Assembly: GCA_958415865.1 (NCBI GenBank)
Contig: CATYZV010000011.1
Coordinates: 1 to 15,915, forward strand
DNA: 15,915 bases
DNA from: an uncultured Selenomonadaceae bacterium
GTDB lineage: Bacteria; Bacillota; Negativicutes; Selenomonadales; Selenomonadaceae
Direction: 5' to 3'
This document shows, piece by piece, positions 1-6,614 of the stretch. The notes beneath the pieces are model-generated. The model was given only the letters and a program-made list of their open reading frames with translations, searched no databases and had not been told where the DNA came from. A program made the position numbers and the translations under genes. The stretch's first letter is position 1. Each line of letters begins with the position of its first letter.

Positions 1-250
1 ATATAACTGAATCAATAATGCTGGCCTCTTACGCCACCATTATCTGACTTCTTTACCCCTTGTTCTACTTTAGCTTCTTCTGCTATTTTATCTATCTTAT
101 TTAGCGGTAAGTACTGACGGAGGCAAGGCATTAGAGCTATTTCAAACCATAATAGAGCAGTATATCTCTAAATTTCAAAAAGTGCAGAAATCATTGCCGT
201 CTCTATACGACAAAGAGCTGCATAGAATATAAAAAAGGTACTTCTTTTAA
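1..250. other. gene-poor edge region, possible unrecognised gene remnant
   Basis: AT-rich stretch without a supported gene. On the minus strand one frame is open from a TAG near base 155 and reads about 39 codons from an ATG (MPCLRQYLPLNK...), rich in Lys and Glu, ending in a stop near base 15. On the plus strand an overlapping frame reads a short hydrophobic run followed by a Lys/Gln-rich tail that stops at about 230. Both are short, neither has a clear ribosome binding site, and I recognise neither. One could be the tail or debris of a mobile or accessory gene, since IS-like ends lie next to it. Confidence 0.25.
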
Positions 251-299
251 CCTGACCCCCAATTGTTATACCAAACGTCTAATAATTAGGGGTCTGTTT
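251..299. repeat. inverted repeat resembling IS3/IS150-type terminal repeats, ends facing inward
   Basis: Bases 253-271 (TGACCCCCAATTGTTATAC) and the reverse complement of 277-295 (AGACCCCTAATTATTAGAC) agree at 15 of 19 positions, with only 5 bases between them. The TGACCCC(C)AATTGTTA pattern resembles the terminal repeats of IS150-group IS3-family elements. The outer tips face away from each other, as in an element whose interior has been lost. It could also fold as a hairpin just past the 3' end of metH. No run of T follows it on the metH strand, so it is not a convincing intrinsic terminator. The family assignment is from memory. Confidence 0.4.
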
Positions 300-306
300 T
301 AGTGAG

Positions 307-2673
307 TTAGATCAATTTTTTTGCCAGTTCTACTGCTTCTACGCCGTCGGCGGCATAGGCATCCGCGCCTACGTTGTCGGCGTATTCTTGGGTTACTACG
401 GCACCGCCGATCATCACTTTGACTTTAAAGCGGCTCTTTTTAAGTTCGTCGATGACGGCATCTATCTGGGTGATGGTGGTAGTCATGAGCGAGCACAGGC
501 CGATCATGTCAGCGTTGTTTTCTTCAGCGGCGCGGATGATTTCTTCTTTGTCCACGTCTTTGCCTAGGTCAATGACTTTATAGCCGTTGTTTTCGAGGAG
601 GGCGGCTACGATGTTCTTGCCGAGGTCGTGGATGTCGCCTTTGACGGTGGCGATGACGATGGTGCCTTTGTTGCTCTGACTGTCGGCGGGAATGCGTTCT
701 TTTATCTTGAGGAAGGCTTCGCGCATTGCTTCGGCAGAGAGCATTACCTGCGGCAGGAAGATCTTTTTCGCGCCGAAATCCTTGCCGACGACGTTCATGG
801 CCGCGCTGAGTGCTTTGTCGGTTATTTCATTGGGCTTGTGGCCGTCATTTAAGGCTTTGTCCACCATGTCGGCGATGGATTCTTTTTCGCCGCTGATGAT
901 GGCGTTTTTAATGTCTTCGATGATGTCGCCGCTGCTCTTAAGCGTCTTTGCTTTGGCGGCGGGGATGCTCTGGCCGGAGTGATTGAGGCTGTAATCGCGG
1001 CCGTTGGGGTCTTTGCCGAGCAGTGCCGCGGAAGCGGACAGGGCATTCTGCATCGCTTCATCGTAGGGGTTCATGATCGGCGCATCGAGGCCGGCGGCCA
1101 GGCACATGGTGAAGAAGGTGCTGTTGATCAGCGGGCGGTTGGGCAGGCCGAATGAGATGTTGCTGAGGCCCATCGTAGCCGGTGCGCCGATGTGCTGACG
1201 GTAGAGGCGCAGCGTGCTTAAGACTTCGTTGCAGGCATTGGCATCGGCGGCGATGGTCATGACGAGAGCGTCGAGCAGGAAGTCATTGTCTTTTAGTCCG
1301 TGTGCTTTGGCTTCGCTTATTATGCGCTGGGCGAGGGCAAGGCGCTTTTCACCCGTCTTTGGGATGCCTTTATCGGACAGCGGCAGGCAGAGGATAGCTG
1401 CGCCGTAGCGTTTGGCGAGCGGTATGAAGTACTTGAGCCTATCGGGTTCTGCGCTGACGGAATTGATGAGCGCGCGGCCGGGATATGCTTTTAGTCCTGC
1501 TTCGAGAGCTGCGGCATCGCTCGTGTCGATGGCCAGCGGCGTGCTGACGAGCTGGGAGATTTCAGTGATGGCTTTGTCCATGGCGGCGGCTTGGTCAATG
1601 CCGGCCACGCCCATATTCACGTCGAGGATGTCCGCTCCTGCCTGCGTCTGTTCGATGGCTTCGCGCTTGACGGAGATGAAAGAACCGTTCTTGATTTCCG
1701 CGCCGAGCTTTTTGCGGCCGGTGGGGTTGATGCGTTCGCCGATGAGGCGGGTCGGCAGATCAGCGCCGATGAATACGGTCTTGGAACGGCTGGCGAGGGC
1801 CAGATGGGGAGCGGGTGCTTTGCGCACGGGGTCAGGCAGCCCGGCCACGGCTTTGGCTACGGCAGCGATGTGCGCAGGGGTGGTGCCGCAGCAGCCGCCG
1901 ATGTAGGTCGCACCGGCTTCGATGAGCTTCGGTGCCCATTTGCCCATATCCTCCGGTGTCATGGGGAATACGGTCTTGCCGTCCACGAGGTGAGGCATAC
2001 CGGCGTTAGGCTGGATGCTGATGGGGCAGGTGCAATTTTCGGCCAGCTCTTTTACTATGGGGATAAGCTGTTCCGGACCGAGCGAACAGTTGGCACCGAT
2101 GATGTCCGCGCCCATAGCAGAGAGGACGACTGCCGCTGTCTGCGGATCAGTGCCCGTTACGGTGCGTCCGTCTTCGCTGTAGCTCATCTGGCAGATGACG
2201 GGCAGATTGCAGGCATCTTTAGCGGCCAGCAGTGCAGCGCGCATTTCCTGGAGCTCGATGCACGTTTCGATCAGAATGTAATCGGCTCCGGCATCTGCCA
2301 ATGCCTTTGCCTGTTCGTAGTAATTATCGTAGTCTTCGTCAAATGTGAGTTCGCCGAGCGGCTTGATGAATTTGCCGGTAGGACCCATAGCACCTGCGAC
2401 TTTGGCTCTGCCTGCGGCAGCTATCTTCACATTCTGCACGGCAGCGGCGTTTATCTCTGCCACGCGGTCCTCTAGGCCATATTCAGCTAATTTGATGCGC
2501 GATGCGCCGAAAGTGTTCGTTTCGATGATGGTAGAGCCGGCTTCAGCGTAAGCGCGGTGGATGCTCTGCACGACTTCAGGCTTAGTAATGTTCAGCAATT
2601 CGGGACATTCGCCGGGCTTCATGCCGGCATTTTGCAGCATAGTGCCGATGGCACCGTCAAAAATGTGTATCAT
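307..2673 (-). CDS. metH: cobalamin-dependent methionine synthase, core without reactivation domain
   Basis: The protein (788 residues) transfers the methyl group of methyl-tetrahydrofolate through cobalamin to homocysteine, giving methionine in the cytoplasm. Domains in order: homocysteine-binding TIM barrel (about 1-290) with zinc-ligand cysteines Cys196 and the Cys261-Cys262 pair in GGCCGTTP; pterin-binding barrel (about 305-565) with GERINPTG; helical cap (about 580-665); B12-binding Rossmann domain (about 668-788) with D680-I-H682-D-L-G685, where His682 is the axial cobalt ligand. E. coli MetH has over 1200 residues and ends in an AdoMet-binding reactivation domain. Here the protein stops after the B12 domain, and the missing function is encoded 54 bases upstream. 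The start has an AAAGGAAG ribosome binding site. No frameshift is seen. Family assignment is secure. Confidence 0.96.
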   Translation of the reverse strand: MIHIFDGAIGTMLQNAGMKPGECPELLNITKPEVVQSIHRAYAEAGSTIIETNTFGASRIKLAEYGLEDRVAEINAAAVQNVKIAAAGRAKVAGAMGPTGKFIKPLGELTFDEDYDNYYEQAKALADAGADYILIETCIELQEMRAALLAAKDACNLPVICQMSYSEDGRTVTGTDPQTAAVVLSAMGADIIGANCSLGPEQLIPIVKELAENCTCPISIQPNAGMPHLVDGKTVFPMTPEDMGKWAPKLIEAGATYIGGCCGTTPAHIAAVAKAVAGLPDPVRKAPAPHLALASRSKTVFIGADLPTRLIGERINPTGRKKLGAEIKNGSFISVKREAIEQTQAGADILDVNMGVAGIDQAAAMDKAITEISQLVSTPLAIDTSDAAALEAGLKAYPGRALINSVSAEPDRLKYFIPLAKRYGAAILCLPLSDKGIPKTGEKRLALAQRIISEAKAHGLKDNDFLLDALVMTIAADANACNEVLSTLRLYRQHIGAPATMGLSNISFGLPNRPLINSTFFTMCLAAGLDAPIMNPYDEAMQNALSASAALLGKDPNGRDYSLNHSGQSIPAAKAKTLKSSGDIIEDIKNAIISGEKESIADMVDKALNDGHKPNEITDKALSAAMNVVGKDFGAKKIFLPQVMLSAEAMREAFLKIKERIPADSQSNKGTIVIATVKGDIHDLGKNIVAALLENNGYKVIDLGKDVDKEEIIRAAEENNADMIGLCSLMTTTITQIDAVIDELKKSRFKVKVMIGGAVVTQEYADNVGADAYAADGVEAVELAKKLI

Positions 2674-2727
2674 AGGATACTTCCTTTCGTCTTATCTTTT
2701 ATATCATATCATTGCTCGTTTTATGCT

Positions 2728-3429
2728 TTAGGCTTCTGTCTTGTCGCCGGGCACTTCAAAAGGCTTTGCGCGGAAGGTACACTGCGGATTGGGGCAGAAT
2801 TTGCAGGACTGCTTATCCGGCGCATTGTCGTCTTCCTTGGGCACCAGCCCGATTATAGCCGTAACTGATTTGCGGGGATTGAGCATCAGCGATGATGTTA
2901 CGCCGAGGCCTATTTCAGCGGCTTTAGCAAGGCGCAGCATCTCAGGCTGGCAGTCGATAGGCCAGTCGCCGTAGCCGGGGCTGAAACGCCAGCGGCGCAC
3001 AAGACCCTGCATGGCTATTTTCTGATCTACGGCTTTTTCTATGCCGTCGGCAATCTGCTCTACGGCAGTCGTGGCTGCGGCATCCATCAGGAGGGCTAAA
3101 GTGTAATCGCCGTCTTTGAAGCGGCGCGATATCTCATCTTCGACAAATTCGCCGATGGTAACCGCCATTATGACGACTTTCTTCGCCTTGCAAAGATGCT
3201 TAGTTACTTTTTTGCCTTCAAGCTGAAACGGCTTATCAGCCAGCACAATGCCGTTCTTGGCATCGTAATCGTATATCTCCCATGAACCTCTGGGTTCAGC
3301 GGTGTAGAGGACTTCACGGCAGGCTTCCAGTATAGTTTTTTTATTGAAATCCGGTGCTTTGTTGAGACCGGCATACCGCCTAGTTTCCTTAGGGTCGATG
3401 GACATCAGCGGGGCATTGTATTTTGGCAT
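2728..3429 (-). CDS. stand-alone methionine synthase reactivation-domain protein
   Basis: A 233-residue protein matching the AdoMet-binding activation domain of MetH as a separate polypeptide. Key signs are RWRFSPGYGDWP (residues 146-157), the RxxxGY AdoMet site, and the later SSLMLNPRKSVTAIIGL stretch (179-195), which matches the conserved PRKSVTAIIG of MetH C-termini. In this family the domain binds AdoMet and helps reductively remethylate cob(II)alamin when the enzyme oxidises. The gene precedes metH on the same strand by 54 bases, so the two very likely form one operon and act as split subunits. A C-terminal CxxCxxxxC motif (Cys209, Cys212, Cys217, followed by FR) is absent from the E. 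coli domain and could bind a metal or iron-sulfur cluster (inference). The start has an AAAGGAAG site 7 bases upstream. Confidence 0.9.
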   Translation of the reverse strand: MPKYNAPLMSIDPKETRRYAGLNKAPDFNKKTILEACREVLYTAEPRGSWEIYDYDAKNGIVLADKPFQLEGKKVTKHLCKAKKVVIMAVTIGEFVEDEISRRFKDGDYTLALLMDAAATTAVEQIADGIEKAVDQKIAMQGLVRRWRFSPGYGDWPIDCQPEMLRLAKAAEIGLGVTSSLMLNPRKSVTAIIGLVPKEDDNAPDKQSCKFCPNPQCTFRAKPFEVPGDKTEA

Positions 3430-3487
3430 AATGTGTCTTCCTTTATTGTTTTATCGTTTGATTTCATAAATTTATATCTAAATCAGC

Positions 3488-3493
3488 ATTTTA
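3488..3493 (-). promoter_or_regulatory. candidate extended -10 promoter of the metH unit
   Basis: On the minus strand the sequence reads TATGGTAAAAT, an extended -10 (TGn plus TAAAAT), about 60 bases before the start of the reactivation-domain gene. There is no good -35 at 17 bases. The leader would be only about 50 nt, too short for a SAM or cobalamin riboswitch, and none is seen. Confidence 0.4.
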
Positions 3494-3576
3494 CCATAAA
3501 TCAGCGCGTATTACACTGTTATCACAGCAGAATATTTTTTATATATAGTTATAGCTTTTTTCTATGATAGAATTCA

Positions 3577-3585
3577 TGATAAAAT
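3577..3585 (+). promoter_or_regulatory. candidate extended -10 promoter of the parB-like gene
   Basis: TGATAAAAT forms an extended -10 element about 50 bases before the start codon. The -35 region is poor. Immediately downstream are two tandem imperfect copies beginning TACAATTTT (3591-3605 and 3606-3622), which would lie in the untranslated leader. Confidence 0.4.
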
Positions 3586-3635
3586 TAAGGTACAATTTTG
3601 CAAGATACAATTTTAGCGAAGATGGGAGTTTTTAA

Positions 3636-4469
3636 ATGGATTACGTAGATATCAGAGAGATTCTTCCTAATCCCTATCAGCCGCGCCGCAGCTTTAGCCA
3701 AGAAGAACTATGGGAGCTGGCAAAGTCGATTAAGGAATTCGGCATCATCGAGCCGCTGATAGTGCGCATAAACGATGACAGACGATATGAGCTTATCGCA
3801 GGTGAACGGCGGCTGCGGGCGGCAAAATTGGCGGGCTTGGAGCAGGTGCCTATCATTTTGCGCCAGTACGATGACAGGCGTTCAGCGCAGATTGCGCTGA
3901 TTGAAAATTTGCAGCGCAGTGATTTAAATGTGGTGGAAGAAGCTAGAGCATACCGCATATTGCTCGACAAATTCAGCATGACGCAGGAGAGCATAGCACA
4001 GAAAGTCGGCAAGAGCCGTTCACATATAACTAATATCCTGCGGCTGTTAAATCTAGCTGAACCGGTTTTGCAGATGCTGTGCAAAAATACGCTGAGCATG
4101 GGACAGGCAAAGCCGTTATTAGGCTTAGAAGATGAAGCACTGCAAGCTCAGGCAGCACATCTGATAGCAGACAAGCAGCTTTCGGCACGCCAGGCGGAAA
4201 AACTTGTCAAGCAGCTGCAAAAAGATACCGCCGCCTTAAAACAGCTCGAAGCCAAGGCAAAAGAGGCAGGCGATGATTTGTATACAGCCGATGCCGCTCA
4301 ATCCCTAAAGCAGCTTTTGGGGACGAATGTCAGCATCAAACGAGGCAAGAGCAAATCGCGCATTGAAATAGAATTCTACTCCGATGACGATCTGCAGCGG
4401 CTTGTAGAATTGATATCCGGTGAAAACAACAGGCAGAGCAGCAGAAAAAAAATTGATTTCACTATATGA
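3636..4469 (+). CDS. ParB/Spo0J-family chromosome partitioning protein, short N-terminus
   Basis: A 277-residue ParB-family DNA-binding CTPase. The N-terminal ParB domain shows NPYQPRRSF, IAGERRLRAAKLAGL and ENLQRSDLNVVEEARAY, the CTP-binding and clamp motifs. The central helix-turn-helix is MTQESIAQKVGKSRSHI followed by TLSMGQAKPLLGL, a segment typical of Spo0J and less so of Noc. The C-terminal dimerisation segment includes SRIEIEFYSDDDLQRLVELI. The start is fixed: a GGGAG site precedes it, and an in-frame TAA at 3633-3635 abuts the ATG. The protein therefore begins directly at the ParB domain, without the Spo0J tail that stimulates ParA and without the membrane helix of Noc. No parA lies upstream. 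A DUF4446 gene follows, as is common next to Spo0J. Family is sure; whether it is the main chromosomal ParB, a paralogue, or nucleoid-occlusion-like is not. Confidence 0.93.
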   Translation: MDYVDIREILPNPYQPRRSFSQEELWELAKSIKEFGIIEPLIVRINDDRRYELIAGERRLRAAKLAGLEQVPIILRQYDDRRSAQIALIENLQRSDLNVVEEARAYRILLDKFSMTQESIAQKVGKSRSHITNILRLLNLAEPVLQMLCKNTLSMGQAKPLLGLEDEALQAQAAHLIADKQLSARQAEKLVKQLQKDTAALKQLEAKAKEAGDDLYTADAAQSLKQLLGTNVSIKRGKSKSRIEIEFYSDDDLQRLVELISGENNRQSSRKKIDFTI

Positions 4470-4482
4470 TAAATGGTATAAT
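4453..4482 (+). promoter_or_regulatory. strong promoter at the 3' end of the parB-like gene
   Basis: TTGATT (4453-4458), an 18-base spacer and the extended -10 TGGTATAAT (TATAAT at 4477-4482) overlap the end of the parB-like gene. Transcription would start near 4489 and give a leader of about 97 nt for the DUF4446 gene. Confidence 0.6.
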
Positions 4483-4519
4483 AATGCACACATAAAAAAT
4501 CGATTTATGAATGGCAAAG

Positions 4520-4549
4520 AGGCTGTTTTAGCAAGAACAGCCTTTTGTT
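4520..4549 (+). terminator. intrinsic terminator or attenuator between parB-like and DUF4446 genes
   Basis: Perfect 7-bp stem GGCTGTT (4521-4527) and AACAGCC (4536-4542) with an 8-base loop, followed by TTTTGTTGT. The T-run is short and interrupted. It lies downstream of the promoter at 4453-4482 but upstream of the DUF4446 start, so it would also act on that promoter's transcript. Confidence 0.6.
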
Positions 4550-4585
4550 GTATTCTCAGCAGTGATTTCACGGGAGGAATGATTT

Positions 4586-5089
4586 ATGAATTTTGCAGTA
4601 CTCAACCAGCTGGCGCAGGATAATCTCGCCGGCATAGTGATTGTACTGGCAGTACTACTGATCGTATTTATAATTTTATCATTTATGATGATGTCAAAGC
4701 TCAGCAAAGCACAAAAGCGTTATCAGGAACTCTTGAACGGCGATACAGGCAAGAGCCTGGAAGCTTCGATCGCCGACAATGTAGCGAAGCTAAATGAGCT
4801 GATAGCCAAAAATGAACAGCTCGACTGCGATTACAAAGACATGAGAGGCTTATTTGAAAGCTCTGTCCAGAAAGTAGCAGTACATCGCTTCTGTGCTTTC
4901 AAGGACATGGGCGGAGACCTAAGCTATGCAGTAGCTATGCTGGACTACCACAATACAGGCGTGGTATTCTCCTCCATCTTCGGCAGGCAGGAATCATGCA
5001 GCTATGTAAAACCCATAATCGAAGGAAAATCTGAATATCCGCTCAGCGATGAAGAAAACAAGGTGCTGGCTGAAGCCATAGCCAAATAA
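4586..5089 (+). CDS. DUF4446 family membrane-anchored protein
   Basis: A 167-residue protein of unknown function. One N-terminal membrane segment (about residues 13-37, rich in Ile, Leu and Val, ending in a Met cluster) is followed by a predicted coiled coil (about 40-95). The C-terminal domain has the pattern VHRFCAFKDMGGDLSYAVAMLD, a bulky SSIFGRQE stretch and KPIIEGKSEYPLSDEE, which I recognise as the DUF4446 family. Such genes often sit next to parA/parB in Firmicutes, which fits the upstream neighbour, but no molecular role is established. The start has a GGGAGG site 9 bases upstream. The gene has its own candidate promoter inside the end of the parB-like gene, and an intrinsic hairpin in its leader. 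Confidence 0.85.
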   Translation: MNFAVLNQLAQDNLAGIVIVLAVLLIVFIILSFMMMSKLSKAQKRYQELLNGDTGKSLEASIADNVAKLNELIAKNEQLDCDYKDMRGLFESSVQKVAVHRFCAFKDMGGDLSYAVAMLDYHNTGVVFSSIFGRQESCSYVKPIIEGKSEYPLSDEENKVLAEAIAK

Positions 5090-5090
5090 A

Positions 5091-5142
5091 AAAAGCCGCG
5101 TATACGTTTCCGACTGATAGTCAGAGAGTATATGCGGCTTTT
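5091..5142. terminator. bidirectional intrinsic terminator
   Basis: Arms AAAAGCCGCGTATA (5091-5104) and TATATGCGGCTTTT (5129-5142) pair over 14 bp with one wobble. On the plus strand it ends the DUF4446 gene. On the minus strand the arm is followed by a longer T-run, so it is also a strong terminator for the convergent alcohol dehydrogenase gene. Confidence 0.85.
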
Positions 5143-5184
5143 GCTATTAAATAAGCTATTTCAGTATTGATTTTATATGAGTTC

Positions 5185-5250
5185 ATGCCGGAAAACGGCA
5201 TCTGTTTTTCCGACGTTACCACTTAACCTACAAAACAGATGCCGTTTTCC
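5185..5250. repeat. perfect 19-bp inverted repeat with competing small hairpin
   Basis: GGAAAACGGCATCTGTTTT (5190-5208) is exactly complementary to 5232-5250, separated by 23 bases. A second hairpin, ATGCCG-GAAAA-CGGCAT (5185-5201), shares bases with the left arm, so the two folds exclude each other. It lies in the 3' region between the convergent DUF4446 and alcohol dehydrogenase genes. It may be a second, weak bidirectional terminator (only four T at each outer arm end) or a small repeat element. Confidence 0.6.
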
Positions 5251-5275
5251 CTCTATATAATTATATAATCTCTAC

Positions 5276-6406
5276 TCAAAATATGCCCTTTAAGATATCC
5301 GTTACAACAGCTTCCGTTATTTCGACGGGATTGTTGTCGGCACGTCCTTTGGTGATGCTGTGCGCAGCCAAAAACGGGATTAAAGAAGGTTCTGCTCCCC
5401 AGCCTCGCAGATTGATAGGATAGCCTGCTCTGTCCAAAAGAGCATTGATTCTTTCGCCCACTTCGTCTATGCTGTTTACACCGTAAGCGGTCAATAAAAG
5501 CGGCAGATCGGGAATGGCACTTTGATTCAATTTCATCACGGAGCCGAGCAGCATGCTGACTGCTGCGCCGTGCGGAATATGGCAGTGCATTGTCAGCGGA
5601 TAAGAAATCGAATGGCATGCTGTCGTGCGCGTATTGCTGAAGGCAAGCCCTGCCAGCATACTGCCTTTTGCCATTTGATCATGTCCTTCGTGCAGCGTCT
5701 GTTCATCAAACAGGAGATCTATATTGCCCATTATGATGCGGATAGCTTCTAAAGCAAGTGCTCTCGATACGGTATTGCTCGCTTTGGCCCAGTAGCTTTC
5801 GGTTGCATGAGCAGCAGCGTCGAGTGCGGAGGATACGGCGAGCTTAATAGGCATTGTGCAGGCCAGCTGCGGATCTACGATAGCGGCGTAAGCGAAATTG
5901 CTCTGCGTATCTACGGAGTATTTCTTGTTGTTGGGGCTGTCCCATATAGTTGCCCAGCAGGTTACTTCACTGCCCGTGCCTGCCGTCGTAGGTATGCCGA
6001 TCCAGCGGCAGACCGGATCGCCGTAGGATTTTTCAGCTATCATGCGGCGCAGCGACTCTTCGTCAGCTATATCTTGATGGTAGAGGCAGCAGAGCGATTT
6101 GCCCACGTCCATGACCGAGCCGCCGCCGACGGCTGCAACTAAACCGATGTTCAGAGCTTTCGTTTTTTCGTACATCTTCCAGAGCTGGCTTATCTCAGGG
6201 TTGGAAGCGGTAAATTCTTCCGTGATGACAGAAAGGCTGCTGTCATTTTGAAATGCCTGCAGATGCGGATTGTTCAGTACCTGCTTATTCCAGACAAGCA
6301 GCAGAACTTTTTTGCCGTTTTCTGCCACTTCCTTAGCAAGTGCCGGCAGCTGCTTCAAACTGCCGTATCCTTGGAAAGTACGGACAGGATTATAGAATTT
6401 ATTCAT
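5276..6406 (-). CDS. iron-containing alcohol dehydrogenase, phosphonoacetaldehyde-reductase-like
   Basis: A 376-residue group III (Fe-ADH) NAD(P)-dependent dehydrogenase of the cytoplasm. Visible signs are the nucleotide-binding AVGGGSVMDVGKS, IPTTAGTGSEVT, and the metal ligands in ALDAAAHATESYW (Asp and His) and in the TTACHSISYPLTMHCHIPHG stretch (two His). The ESYW and the ISYPLT...IPHG wording recall the subgroup that reduces phosphonoacetaldehyde or similar short aldehydes. That substrate is an inference, and no phosphonate genes are in the window. Length is usual. The start has an AGGAGG site 9 bases upstream. The gene has its own promoter (6470-6498) with a palindrome over the -10 box, downstream of a DeoR-type repressor gene, so local repression is likely. 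Family is certain, substrate is not. Confidence 0.9.
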   Translation of the reverse strand: MNKFYNPVRTFQGYGSLKQLPALAKEVAENGKKVLLLVWNKQVLNNPHLQAFQNDSSLSVITEEFTASNPEISQLWKMYEKTKALNIGLVAAVGGGSVMDVGKSLCCLYHQDIADEESLRRMIAEKSYGDPVCRWIGIPTTAGTGSEVTCWATIWDSPNNKKYSVDTQSNFAYAAIVDPQLACTMPIKLAVSSALDAAAHATESYWAKASNTVSRALALEAIRIIMGNIDLLFDEQTLHEGHDQMAKGSMLAGLAFSNTRTTACHSISYPLTMHCHIPHGAAVSMLLGSVMKLNQSAIPDLPLLLTAYGVNSIDEVGERINALLDRAGYPINLRGWGAEPSLIPFLAAHSITKGRADNNPVEITEAVVTDILKGIF

Positions 6407-6469
6407 TATAAATTGCCTCCTAATGCTGTATAAAATATTAATTTATGCTTTAATTTGCTGTTTAACTGC

Positions 6470-6498
6470 ATTATAAACTTTATATACTGCTAAGGCAA
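6470..6498 (-). promoter_or_regulatory. promoter of the alcohol dehydrogenase gene
   Basis: On the minus strand: TTGCCT (-35, 6493-6498), a 17-base spacer and a perfect TATAAT (-10, 6470-6475). It lies 64 bases before the start codon. Confidence 0.7.
6472..6484. promoter_or_regulatory. palindrome over the -10 box, candidate DeoR-type operator
   Basis: TATAAA-C-TTTATA is a perfect 13-base palindrome overlapping the -10 element and spacer of the alcohol dehydrogenase promoter. The position suits a repressor site, and the nearest regulator gene encodes a DeoR-family protein. AT-rich palindromes also arise by chance. Confidence 0.4.
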
Positions 6499-6560
6499 TG
6501 CTTCTTATCATCATTTTACAAAGACTTAATCCTGCTTTAACAAAAGCGATATTATAATAA

Positions 6561-6605
6561 AAAAGGCTGTGAACAAATAAGTGATGCTATTGTTCACAGC
6601 TTTTT
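6561..6605. terminator. intrinsic terminator after the deoR-like gene
   Basis: GCTGTGAACAA (6566-6576) pairs perfectly with TTGTTCACAGC (6590-6600). On the minus strand the hairpin is followed by a run of seven T, so it ends the regulator transcript and separates it from the alcohol dehydrogenase gene. The plus strand has five T. Confidence 0.85.
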
Positions 6606-6614
6606 ATATGCTTT

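Noticed and set aside
1591..2475. 294-codon open frame on the plus strand opposite metH
   Set aside because: Shadow of metH. It contains no recognisable domain, and the opposite strand has all MetH motifs in order.
3430..3487. SAM or cobalamin riboswitch before the methionine synthase unit
   Set aside because: The likely leader is only about 50 nt, and no conserved riboswitch core is visible.
3430..5090. parS or Noc-binding sites near the parB-like gene
   Set aside because: I looked for TGTTTCACGTGAAACA-like and ATTTCCCGGGAAAT-like palindromes. Only partial fragments such as ATTTCACGGGAGG (near 4565) occur, and that one overlaps a ribosome binding site.
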